This document shows positions 1 through 6,529 of a stretch of DNA of 8,605 nt, piece after piece (positions within the stretch are counted from its first letter, which is position 1; each line of letters starts with the position of its first letter). Below the pieces are notes generated by a model. That model was not told where the DNA came from, made no database searches, and was given only the letters and a program-made list of their open reading frames with translations. Made by a program: the position numbers and the translations under genes. Origin of the DNA: Candidatus Omnitrophota bacterium (GTDB lineage Bacteria > Omnitrophota > Gorgyraeia > Pluralincolimonadales > Pluralincolimonadaceae); NCBI GenBank assembly GCA_028715315.1, contig JAQUSA010000032.1:1-8605 (forward strand), given 5' to 3'.

Positions 1-2
1 TC

Positions 3-878
3 TCAGGCCCGCGGATGCGCCTTCTGATACGCGGACTTGAGCCTTTCGGTGGTTATATGCGTATATATCTGGGTGGTAGAGAGGTTCGCGTGGCCCAGAA
101 GTTCCTGCACGCTCCTGAGGTCCGCCCCGTGGTCAAGAAGGTGCGTGGCGAACGAGTGGCGCAGGGTGTGCGGGGATATCTTCTGTTGTATGCTGGTCTT
201 AACTATATATTTGTTTATTATCCTTCTTATCGAGCGGTCGGTCAGCCTGCCGCCGCTCTTATTGAAGAAGAGCGCGCCCGAATCTTTAGTCTTCGAAGCT
301 CCCCTCTTCTTCATGTAATCCCTTATCGACTGCAGCGCCCTGTCGCCTATAGGCACGATCCTCTCCTTCTTGCCCTTGCCGTATACTTTTATGACGCCGC
401 CTATCTGGTCTACGGTTTCCACGTTCAACCCGACAAGCTCGCTTACCCTTATGCCGGTCGAATAGAGCGTCTCGAGTATCGCGCCGTCACGCAGCCCCGC
501 CTCGTCATCTTTCCCGGGCGATTCGAGCAGTAGCACTATATCCTTTTCATCCAGGAACTTCGGCAGGTGCTTGTCGCGCTTAGGCGTTGAAAGCGACGAC
601 GTCGGGTTGTTCTTTATTATCCCCTCCCTGAACAGGAATTTGAAGAACGACCTTATCGATGCGATCTTGCGGGCTATCGATACCTTGGACAGGTTAAGCT
701 CCTTTACGTGCGCGAGGTAGCGGCGCAGCACAACGTAATCGACCTTCTCTATCGGCTCTTCCCGGAGGAATTCCATCAGCGACTTCAGGTCAACCTTATA
801 ATTTATAAGCGTATATTTCGAGGCGTTACGCTCGATCTCAAGATACCTTATGAATTTCTCGATATACCTGTCTATCAA
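3..878 (-). CDS. xerC/xerD: XerC/XerD-type site-specific tyrosine recombinase
   Basis: Tyrosine recombinase of the Xer family, 291 aa, the normal length for XerC/XerD. These enzymes resolve chromosome dimers at dif sites. Residues about 2-88 form the helical core-binding (SAM-like) domain and about 105-291 the catalytic domain. All six catalytic positions are visible: R144 (TGIRVSEL), K168 (YGKGKKER), H237 and R240 (HTLRHSFATHLL), H263 (LLGHANLSTTQ) and the nucleophile Y272 (IYTH). The C-terminus ends in the HPRA motif typical of both XerC and XerD, so I do not choose between them. The start is inferred as TTG at 878: its TTGA overlaps the topA stop, GGAG lies 5 nt upstream, and the domain begins right there. 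Longer in-frame starts would lie deep inside topA and encode an Arg-rich, non-homologous extension. The stop is at 3-5, so the gene is complete. It is the last gene seen in the operon. Confidence 0.95.
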   Translation of the reverse strand: MIDRYIEKFIRYLEIERNASKYTLINYKVDLKSLMEFLREEPIEKVDYVVLRRYLAHVKELNLSKVSIARKIASIRSFFKFLFREGIIKNNPTSSLSTPKRDKHLPKFLDEKDIVLLLESPGKDDEAGLRDGAILETLYSTGIRVSELVGLNVETVDQIGGVIKVYGKGKKERIVPIGDRALQSIRDYMKKRGASKTKDSGALFFNKSGGRLTDRSIRRIINKYIVKTSIQQKISPHTLRHSFATHLLDHGADLRSVQELLGHANLSTTQIYTHITTERLKSAYQKAHPRA

Positions 879-3082
879 GTTTGCTCCGTCGGCTTCGGTT
901 TGTTCTCCACATGCCGGCATGTTGGGAAGCGCGAACACCCGTAAAACGCGCCGCGCCGCGAACGGCGTTCGACGAGTTCTCCGTCGCAGCCGGGTTCGGG
1001 GCATTTCAATCCGGTGGTCACCATCGGCTTGGCGTTCTTGCATTCCGGGAAACCGGAACAGCTCTTGAACTTGCCGCGCCTGCCCCACTTCACGATCATC
1101 TTCCGGCCGCACTTCTCGCATACTTCGTCGAGCTCCTCGACGTCCTTCTTCACCTCTTTCATCTCAACCTGGGCTTTCGAAAGCCACTGCGAGAACGGGC
1201 CGTAAAAATCCTTCAACGCCTGCGTCCACTCTACCTTGCCTTCCTCTATATCGTCGAGTTCCTCCTCCATCTTCGCGGTGAACTCCTCGTCTATGATGAC
1301 CGGAAAGCTCTTGGTCAGGAGGTCATTCACGACCGTCCCGAGCTCGGTGGGCCAGAGTGCCGAACCCTCGCGCCTGACATAATAACGCGCGACCACCGTC
1401 TCGATGGTCGGGGCGTAAGTCGACGGGCGGCCTATGCCGTCCTCCTCGAGCGCCTTGACCAGCGAGGCGTCGGTATACCTTGGCGGCGGTTTCGTGAAAT
1501 GCTGCGTCGGGTCTATTTTTATAAGGTCCAGCGCTTCGCCGGCGTCAAGCTTCGGGAGGTACGCTTTCTTTTTGTCCTTATCCTCTCCTTCCTCCTCAAT
1601 GTCGTACGCGGCCTTGAAACCGGCAAAGACGACCGTCGATCCGGACGCCCTAAAAAGGTATTTGCCCACCCCGCCGGACGAAGGTATCGCTTCTATATCT
1701 ACCGAGACCACCGACATTATCGCGGGTTTCATCTGGCTGGCCACGAACTTCGCCCATATAAGTTTATACAACCTGTACTGGTCCTGTGAAAGGTATTCTT
1801 TGATAGACTCCGGCTCCCTCGCGACCGACGAAGGCCTTATCGCCTCGTGCGCTTCCTGCGCGGCCTTCTTGGATTTATATTCGTTGGCTGACGGCGGGAG
1901 GTACTCCGCGCCGAACTTGTCCTTTATGTAGAACCTGGCCTCTTCAATGGCTGAGAACGCGACCTTCACCGAGTCGGTCCTCATGTATGTGATGAGGCCT
2001 ACGGTGCCTTCCTTGCCTATATCGATACCCTCATATAACTGCTGGGCTATCTTCATCGTCTTGCCGGCCCTGAAATGCAGCTTATTAAATGACTCCTGCT
2101 GCATCTTCGATGTCGTGAACGGCGCCTGGGGGTTCAGTTTCTTCTCAGCCTGCTTTACGTCTTTGACCTTGTATTTCGCGCCCTGGAGTTCCGATAATAT
2201 CGTATCGGCGGAGATCCTGTCTTTTACCTCGGCCTTATTTGCGTCTATCCTTTCCAACTGGGCGAAGAATGATTTTTTATCCTTGTGCTTCTTTAGCTCG
2301 GCCTCTATCTCCCAATATTCCTGCGGGACGAACGCCTGTATCTCGCGCTCCCTGTCCACGATCAGCTTTACCGCAATAGACTGGACGCGCCCGGCGCTGA
2401 GGCCGCGGGTCAGCTTCTTCCAGAGCAGCGGGCTCAACGAATACCCGACTATCCTGTCGATGACGCGGCGCGCCTGCTGCGCGTTAACGAGCTTGGTATC
2501 TATCTCGAGGGGGTTATCGAACGCTTCGAGTATCGCCTTCTTCGTTATCTCGTGGAATACGACCCTCTTCACTTCCTTGTTCTTTCCGAGGTGCGCCGCC
2601 AGGTGCCATCCTATCGCCTCTCCTTCGCGGTCAGGGTCGGTCGCTATATATATCGTGTCCTTGTCCTTCGCCTCCGCCTTCAGTTCGCTCAGGAGTTTTT
2701 TCTTTTTTGCTATGACGACATAGCTGGGCTGGAAATTATTCTCGATATCCACCCCCATCTTCCTCATCGGCAGGTCGATGACGTGGCCCATCGATGAACG
2801 GACCATGAAACCCTTGCCGAGGAATTTCTCGATGGTCTTTGCCTTCGCCGGCGACTCCACTATGACAAGCGCGTTGGCCGCGCCGCCGCCTACGGGCAGG
2901 ATGATCTCCACCTTATCCCCCTCTTTGAGCTTAACGGAGCCGTAAGACGCCCTGTCGAGGATCTGGAGGTTAAGCTCCACCGCGGCATATTTGACGTCGG
3001 CTTTGAGACGGGCAATAAGCCCGTCCACTGTCATCCCGTCTTCGGCCTGGATATCTTTTCCGTTAACGCATATATTTATCAT
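875..3082 (-). CDS. topA: DNA topoisomerase I with N-terminal ThiS-like (ubiquitin-fold) domain
   Basis: Type IA topoisomerase of 735 aa that relaxes negatively supercoiled DNA by cutting one strand. Residues 1-67 are a ThiS-like domain (separate entry). TopA proper starts near residue 71 with ALVIVESPAKAKTI. The Toprim metal site is seen as E76 and the acidic cluster D149, D151, E153 (ATDPDREGEAIGWH). The catalytic tyrosine is Y366, with R368, in LITYMRTDS. A further conserved block is EDGIGRPSTYAPTI (547-560). Two C-terminal zinc ribbons follow: C655, C658, C675, C681 and C694, C699, C716, C722. Without the ThiS part the enzyme is about 668 aa, close to compact bacterial TopA. The ATG at 3082 was chosen because ATGA overlaps the dprA stop, AAGGA sits 7 nt upstream, and it is the natural ThiS start. 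TopA has no start codon of its own before its first strand. The gene is followed by the xer gene in a 4-nt overlap. Confidence 0.96.
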   Translation of the reverse strand: MINICVNGKDIQAEDGMTVDGLIARLKADVKYAAVELNLQILDRASYGSVKLKEGDKVEIILPVGGGAANALVIVESPAKAKTIEKFLGKGFMVRSSMGHVIDLPMRKMGVDIENNFQPSYVVIAKKKKLLSELKAEAKDKDTIYIATDPDREGEAIGWHLAAHLGKNKEVKRVVFHEITKKAILEAFDNPLEIDTKLVNAQQARRVIDRIVGYSLSPLLWKKLTRGLSAGRVQSIAVKLIVDREREIQAFVPQEYWEIEAELKKHKDKKSFFAQLERIDANKAEVKDRISADTILSELQGAKYKVKDVKQAEKKLNPQAPFTTSKMQQESFNKLHFRAGKTMKIAQQLYEGIDIGKEGTVGLITYMRTDSVKVAFSAIEEARFYIKDKFGAEYLPPSANEYKSKKAAQEAHEAIRPSSVAREPESIKEYLSQDQYRLYKLIWAKFVASQMKPAIMSVVSVDIEAIPSSGGVGKYLFRASGSTVVFAGFKAAYDIEEEGEDKDKKKAYLPKLDAGEALDLIKIDPTQHFTKPPPRYTDASLVKALEEDGIGRPSTYAPTIETVVARYYVRREGSALWPTELGTVVNDLLTKSFPVIIDEEFTAKMEEELDDIEEGKVEWTQALKDFYGPFSQWLSKAQVEMKEVKKDVEELDEVCEKCGRKMIVKWGRRGKFKSCSGFPECKNAKPMVTTGLKCPEPGCDGELVERRSRRGAFYGCSRFPTCRHVENKPKPTEQT
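884..887 (-). promoter_or_regulatory. Ribosome binding site deciding the xer TTG start
   Basis: GGAG on the minus strand, 5 nt before TTG at 878 and within the final codons of topA. Together with the TTGA overlap it supports TTG as the start of the recombinase gene. Confidence 0.6.
2882..3082 (-). other. ThiS-like sulfur-carrier/ubiquitin-fold domain fused to TopA
   Basis: Residues 1-67 of the topA product. The segment aligns by eye with ThiS along its whole length: a start like MINICVNGKDI, then EDGMTVDGLI, the central AAVELNLQIL (compare AALAINQQIV in E. coli ThiS), EGDKVEIILPV, and a terminal Gly-Gly-Gly at 65-67. ThiS is normally a free protein of about 66 aa whose C-terminal Gly-Gly is adenylated by ThiF and then thiocarboxylated for thiazole synthesis. 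Here the glycines are followed directly by AANALVIVESPAK, with no stop codon, no start codon and almost no linker. No thiF, thiG or thiH gene is in the window, so a thiamine role is not supported by context. The domain may be a working carrier released by proteolysis, or a purely structural ubiquitin-like appendage. Identity of the fold is confident; function is open. Confidence 0.88.
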
Positions 3083-4194
3083 ATGCCTTTCCTTACGTAT
3101 GATTGCCCCGGAAGGCGCCTGACCAACCCTTTTATCTCCAGCCTCATCAGAGCCCCGGCCGCTTCCGGCGCCGAAAGCTCCGTATCGCCTATTATCTCGT
3201 CTACCGACAGCGGGGTATCGCCGAGGCATTCGAATATCTTCTTCTGCGGCCCGTCAAGGTCCGGGTTCGGAGAATCTCCCGCCATGGCCGATTCCCCGCG
3301 GGGCTTCATATGCCCCTTTATCATATCGCCCAGCTCCTCGATGACGTCATCCGCAGACTCGACCAGCCTGGCGCCCTGCCTTATAAGCATATTCGTCCCC
3401 GAGGATGTCGAAGAGCCGGCATTGCCCGGCACCGCAAAAAGCTCCCTGCCCTGCTCGAGCGCGAAATCTGTCGTTATCAGCGCGCCGGACCCCTTTGCGG
3501 CCTCGACCACGATGACCCCGAGCGAGAGCCCGCTGATTATCCTGTTCCTTCTCGGAAAATTATCTTTATAAGGTTCGCATCCCATCGGGAATTCTGAAAC
3601 CAGCGCGCCTCCGGAATCCGTTATCTGGTCGGCCAGCTTGATATGCTCGGGCGGATATATATTCGCGAGCCCGCTTCCCAGCACCGCGATCGTCCTGCCC
3701 CCGGCTTTCAACGCGCCCCTGTGGCCGGCCGCGTCGATCCCCCTCGCCATACCCGATACGACCGTTATGCCTCGAGCCGCGAGTTCCATACCGAGCCTCT
3801 CGGCTGTGCGCAGCCCGTAACCGCTGGCGCGACGCGAGCCGACTATCGCAACGGAGAATTTATCCTCCTGAGCGAGGCCCCCTTTTACGTAAAGTATCAC
3901 GGGCGGATCATATATCTGCTTCAGGTTCTCCGGATAATCTTCATCCAAATAAGAGACTGCCCTCGCCCCGGCCTGCGCCATAAGTTTAAGCTCGCGCTCC
4001 AGGGCCTCCTCTTTCCGGCAACACGTTATCGCGGCCGCAGTCTTCGGGCCTACTTTATCCACCTCTTCGAGCTGCGCTCTCGTTGCCTTGAAGACCCCTT
4101 CGATATCCCCGAATCGCTCTATCAGGTTCTTTATCCTGACATACCCGGCGCCGGGAACGGAATTCAATACGAGAAGGTTCTCGAGGTCCGTCAC
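3079..4194 (-). CDS. dprA: DNA-processing protein DprA (Smf)
   Basis: DprA, 371 aa, binds incoming single-stranded DNA during natural transformation and loads RecA onto it; many non-competent bacteria also keep it. Residues about 1-60 form a helix-hairpin-helix region (VPGAGYVRIKNLIERFG and VDKVGPKTAAAI). The Rossmann-like core spans about 75-295, with VAIVGSRRAS (115-124), VSGMARGIDAAGH (146-158), IAVLGSGLANIYPPEH (169-184), FPRRNRIISGLS (213-224), GSGALITTDFALEQGR (235-250) and GTNMLIRQGA (266-275). A C-terminal winged helix (about 314-371) follows a low-complexity linker. The start is GTG at 4194, whose GTGA overlaps the aroK stop, with GGAG 8 nt upstream. The 3' end overlaps thiS-topA by 4 nt. 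Tight coupling to topA and xer groups it with DNA-handling genes, and the prepilin peptidase upstream fits a competence link (inference). Confidence 0.96.
   Translation of the reverse strand: MTDLENLLVLNSVPGAGYVRIKNLIERFGDIEGVFKATRAQLEEVDKVGPKTAAAITCCRKEEALERELKLMAQAGARAVSYLDEDYPENLKQIYDPPVILYVKGGLAQEDKFSVAIVGSRRASGYGLRTAERLGMELAARGITVVSGMARGIDAAGHRGALKAGGRTIAVLGSGLANIYPPEHIKLADQITDSGGALVSEFPMGCEPYKDNFPRRNRIISGLSLGVIVVEAAKGSGALITTDFALEQGRELFAVPGNAGSSTSSGTNMLIRQGARLVESADDVIEELGDMIKGHMKPRGESAMAGDSPNPDLDGPQKKIFECLGDTPLSVDEIIGDTELSAPEAAGALMRLEIKGLVRRLPGQSYVRKGI
3090..3094 (-). promoter_or_regulatory. Ribosome binding site of thiS-topA, inside dprA
   Basis: On the minus strand AAGGA lies 7 nt before the ATG at 3082, within the last codons of dprA. 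Together with the ATGA stop/start overlap it decides the start of the fusion gene and argues that translation begins at the ThiS domain, not at TopA. Confidence 0.75.
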
Positions 4195-4691
4195 TTCAGA
4201 TACTCCGTTATCTTGTCCGCAACCTCGTTGACCGAGAGGTCGCTTGTGTCTATCCTGTAATCGGCCCGCGCGTAATATTCTGCGCGCTTCGCCATGAGCT
4301 CGTTTATCTTCTCCTCGGGATCGCTGACATTCAGCAGGGGCCTGTGCGTATGGCCCTTCGTCCTCTGGAATATCCTCTCCGGAGTCGCGAAAAGGCAGAA
4401 CATTACGCCGTTTGATTTCAGGTTCTTCACGTTCTCCCCGTCTATGACCGCGCCGCCTCCGGCCGCGACCACAAGTCCGGCCTGCAGGGCTATATCCCTG
4501 GCGACCATCCCCTCGGAATGCCTGAAATACTTCTCGCCCTTCTTCTCGAATATCTCGGATATCTTCATCCCCTCGCGCTCTTCTATGATGTCGTCCATGT
4601 CGACGAACCTGAGCCCAAGGCGCTTGGCAAGCGCCTTTCCTACGGCGGTCTTGCCGGTGCCCATGAACCCCACGAGTATGATGTTCTTCAT
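4191..4691 (-). CDS. aroK: Shikimate kinase
   Basis: Shikimate kinase of 166 aa, a usual length, phosphorylates shikimate to shikimate 3-phosphate with ATP in the cytoplasm. The P-loop is GFMGTGKT (8-15). The shikimate-binding Asp region is FVDMDD (29-34), followed by R57 in YFRHSE and the glycine-rich AAGGGAVI (76-83). The lid segment is GHTHRPLL (113-120), with R117 in the usual RPLL position. The NMP-kinase-like end, YYARADYRIDTSDLSVNEV, is also standard. The ATG at 4691 follows the aroC stop with no gap. The ribosome site is weak (AGGTG about 12 nt upstream), so translation probably depends on reinitiation after aroC. Its own stop overlaps the dprA GTG start. With aroC and aroE next door it supplies the late shikimate steps. 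I use aroK although aroL-type paralogues have the same fold. Confidence 0.95.
   Translation of the reverse strand: MKNIILVGFMGTGKTAVGKALAKRLGLRFVDMDDIIEEREGMKISEIFEKKGEKYFRHSEGMVARDIALQAGLVVAAGGGAVIDGENVKNLKSNGVMFCLFATPERIFQRTKGHTHRPLLNVSDPEEKINELMAKRAEYYARADYRIDTSDLSVNEVADKITEYLK
4203..4206 (-). promoter_or_regulatory. Ribosome binding site deciding the dprA GTG start
   Basis: GGAG on the minus strand, 8 nt before the GTG at 4194 and inside the end of aroK. With the GTGA overlap it supports a non-ATG start for dprA. Confidence 0.6.
4617..4637. repeat. Inverted repeat, 9-bp arms, within aroK
   Basis: AAGGCGCTT at 4617-4625 and AAGCGCCTT at 4629-4637 are exact reverse complements around a 3-nt centre. 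The repeat lies about 55 nt inside aroK and encodes KALAKRL just after the P-loop. It could form a short hairpin in the mRNA, but Lys/Ala/Leu codons in this region make chance formation easy. Confidence 0.35.
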
Positions 4692-5738
4692 CTAAAAGGA
4701 TTTCACCTGTTTAATGTAGCCGTCGAAGTTGCGCTTTACCTCGGAGATACTGTCCCCTCCGAACTTTTCGGACATCGCGTTAGCGAGCTCGAAAGCAAGC
4801 ACGGCCTCTCCGACGACCGAAGCGGCGTATACGGCGCAGACGTCATGCCTCTCGACCTGCGCGGTCACCTTCTTCTTTGTCTTTATGTCTACCGACGCGA
4901 GCGCCTTCCCGAGCGTCGCGATCGGCTTCATCGCTATCTTGACCATTACAGGTTCCCCGTTGGTCATGCCGCCTTCGAGCCCGCCCGCGTTATTCGAGCC
5001 GCGGGAGAACCCGTGCTTCTTGTCGAACAGGATCTCGTCATGCACCTTCGAGCCCGGCAGGCGCGCTGCAGCGAAGCCCAGGCCTATCTCCACGCCCTTT
5101 ATCGCCTGTATCGACATCATGGCTCCCGCTATCCTGCCGTCGAGCCTCCTGTCCGGAGATACGTGGCTGCCGAGCCCCACGGGGACCCCCGCCGCCGTTA
5201 TCTCACATATACCGCCGAGAGTGTCCCCGGTCCTCGCGCACTCCTCGACCTTCTTGAGCATAGCCTTGTCGTGCGACGCGCCGCCTATCTCTAAGACATG
5301 GGAAGCGATCCTTATTCCGAATTCATCTAGGAATAACTTGCATACTCCCCCTATAGCGACTCGCACCGCCGTCTCGCGCGCGGACGCCCTCTCGAGTATA
5401 TCGCGGATATCGGTAGTGTTGTATTTTATCGCGCCCGCGAGGTCCGCGTGGCCGGGACGCGGCCTTGTTATCGAAGGCAGGATGTCTATCGAGGCGTCCT
5501 TGTTCTCTATCAGGAGAGCCAGCGGGCTTCCTATTGTAACGCCCTTGCGCAGGCCAGATAATATCTGAACGCTATCCTGCTCTATCGCCATGCGCGCGCC
5601 CCTGCCGAACCCCGACTGCCTGCGCTTGAGCTCCAGGTTTATCGTTCCCTTGTCCACCTTGAGCCCCGAAGGCATCCCTTCGAGTATTCCCAAGAGGAAT
5701 TTCCCGTGCGACTCGCCCGACGTAAGATATTTCAGCAT
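4692..5738 (-). CDS. aroC: Chorismate synthase
   Basis: Chorismate synthase, 348 aa against about 350-360 for the family, makes chorismate from EPSP using reduced FMN in the last shared step of aromatic synthesis. Signature blocks are present in order: SGESHGKFLLGILEG (7-21), RRQSGFGRGARM (39-50), RPRPGHADLAG (92-102), RASARETAVRVAIG (117-130), GSNNAGGLEGGMTNGEP (247-263) and IATLGKALASVDI (273-285). The ATG at 5738 was chosen because a full AGGAGG site lies 7 nt upstream and the N-terminal MLKYLTSGESHG begins as expected. The gene follows the prepilin peptidase gene after an 11-nt gap and touches aroK with no gap. No truncation or missing motif is seen. Confidence 0.97.
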   Translation of the reverse strand: MLKYLTSGESHGKFLLGILEGMPSGLKVDKGTINLELKRRQSGFGRGARMAIEQDSVQILSGLRKGVTIGSPLALLIENKDASIDILPSITRPRPGHADLAGAIKYNTTDIRDILERASARETAVRVAIGGVCKLFLDEFGIRIASHVLEIGGASHDKAMLKKVEECARTGDTLGGICEITAAGVPVGLGSHVSPDRRLDGRIAGAMMSIQAIKGVEIGLGFAAARLPGSKVHDEILFDKKHGFSRGSNNAGGLEGGMTNGEPVMVKIAMKPIATLGKALASVDIKTKKKVTAQVERHDVCAVYAASVVGEAVLAFELANAMSEKFGGDSISEVKRNFDGYIKQVKSF

Positions 5739-5745
5739 CTTCTAT

Positions 5746-5751
5746 CCTCCT
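5746..5751 (-). promoter_or_regulatory. Strong ribosome binding site of aroC overlapping the pilD stop
   Basis: AGGAGG on the minus strand, 7 nt before the aroC ATG. Two of its bases belong to the TAG stop of the upstream prepilin peptidase gene (5750-5752). It is the best Shine-Dalgarno match I noticed in the window, so aroC may recruit ribosomes independently. Confidence 0.8.
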
Positions 5752-6529
5752 ATACTGGAAAATAAGCCAATATGTCGTCCCTGAAAAAAACGCAAACAAA
5801 AGCGGCTATCGCCAGGAACGGCCCGTACTGTATGATATCCTGTTTCTTCATGAAAAGTTTAGGCACGCCTACAAGCGACCCGAAGACCGGCGCGACGAAA
5901 AAAGCGATCACGGTCAGCTTCAGTCCGAGAAAAGAGCCTATCAGCATCAACAGCATCAGGTCCCCGCCGCCCATAGCTTCCTTCTTATACAAGATCCTGC
6001 CCAACAGGCCGATCAGGTACAGGGATATGAACCCGAAGGCCAGCCCGAAGAACGACTCCCTGAGCGCGGCAAACCTCGATACTTCGCCCTGCAGCGCCGG
6101 ATAAGCGAAACTCGCCAGCAGGCCCAGGACCGTGCCCGGAACGCTGAGCTCGTCCGGGATTATCCAGTGCTCGATATCGATAAAAGATATTATTATCAGC
6201 ACCGCGAATAGCGCGGTATATATGAAGTATTCCGGCCTGAATCCGAAACGCCAGAACAGTACCGTAAAGACAAATGCGGTCAGCCCCTCTACAAGAAAAT
6301 AACGGAACTTTATCTTTCCCTTGCAGAAAGCGCACCTTCCCCCCAGCATCAGATAACTGGCGAACGGGATGTTCAGGTACCACGGCAGCGCCCTGTTGCA
6401 TGTCGGGCAATGCGAAGCCGGGAATACTATCGACTCACCGCGCGGCAGCCTGTGTATGCATACGTTCAGGAAACTCCCTACGATGGACCCGAACATGAAC
6501 ACAAAAACATAGACGATTATCGCAAGCAT
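5750..6529 (-). CDS. pilD: Type IV prepilin peptidase / N-methyltransferase (A24 family)
   Basis: Polytopic inner-membrane aspartyl protease of 259 aa that cleaves the leader of type IV pilins and type II secretion pseudopilins. Bifunctional members also methylate the new N-terminus. The N-terminal segment with GSFLNVCIHRLPRGES (18-33) is the typical opening of bifunctional enzymes. It is followed by the zinc tetracysteine C41, C44 (CPTC) and C66, C69 (CAFC). The catalytic Asp regions are FIDIEHWIIPDELS (D118) and GGGD (D190). Several hydrophobic segments span the protein. After GGGD the sequence reads LML, where most members have a Lys two residues after the Asp. The ATG at 6529 overlaps the end of aroE by 13 nt, with AAGG 7 nt upstream. 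No pilin or pilus-assembly gene is in the window. The symbol pilD is by family; pilD, gspO and comC cannot be separated here. Confidence 0.94.
   Translation of the reverse strand: MLAIIVYVFVFMFGSIVGSFLNVCIHRLPRGESIVFPASHCPTCNRALPWYLNIPFASYLMLGGRCAFCKGKIKFRYFLVEGLTAFVFTVLFWRFGFRPEYFIYTALFAVLIIISFIDIEHWIIPDELSVPGTVLGLLASFAYPALQGEVSRFAALRESFFGLAFGFISLYLIGLLGRILYKKEAMGGGDLMLLMLIGSFLGLKLTVIAFFVAPVFGSLVGVPKLFMKKQDIIQYGPFLAIAAFVCVFFRDDILAYFPV

Noticed and set aside
1..2. Terminator after the recombinase gene
   Set aside because: Only two bases remain past the stop codon in this window, so nothing can be said.
1043..1058. Short inverted repeat TTCCGG...CCGGAA in topA
   Set aside because: Six-base arms only, explained by the zinc-ribbon codons SGFPEC; no reason to call a terminator inside the gene.
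879..1121. Possible longer start for the recombinase gene, adding 81 residues
   Set aside because: The extra segment lies inside topA, is rich in Arg and Gln, and has no match to Xer proteins. TTG at 878 has a ribosome site and a stop/start overlap.
881..1789. 302-codon open frame on the plus strand opposite topA
   Set aside because: It is antisense to a well-supported topA gene, with no recognisable domain and a composition typical of a mirror frame in GC-rich coding DNA. Other long plus-strand frames in the window were dropped for the same reason.
2696..2708. A-rich run in topA containing A AAA AAG in the phase of a dnaX-type -1 slippery heptamer
   Set aside because: It encodes KKKK in a normal TopA segment, and I see no upstream spacer site or clear downstream hairpin. 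A shift would only give a short truncated tail. Chance use of Lys codons is the simpler reading.
3068..3086. Six-base inverted repeat spanning the dprA stop and topA start
   Set aside because: AT-rich and short, with weak pairing expected; not enough to propose a start-codon switch.
3083..3229. Possible longer start for the topA frame, adding 49 residues
   Set aside because: The extension lies within dprA, is Arg/Gly-rich and unlike any TopA or ThiS end. The ATG at 3082 has an AAGGA site and the ATGA overlap.
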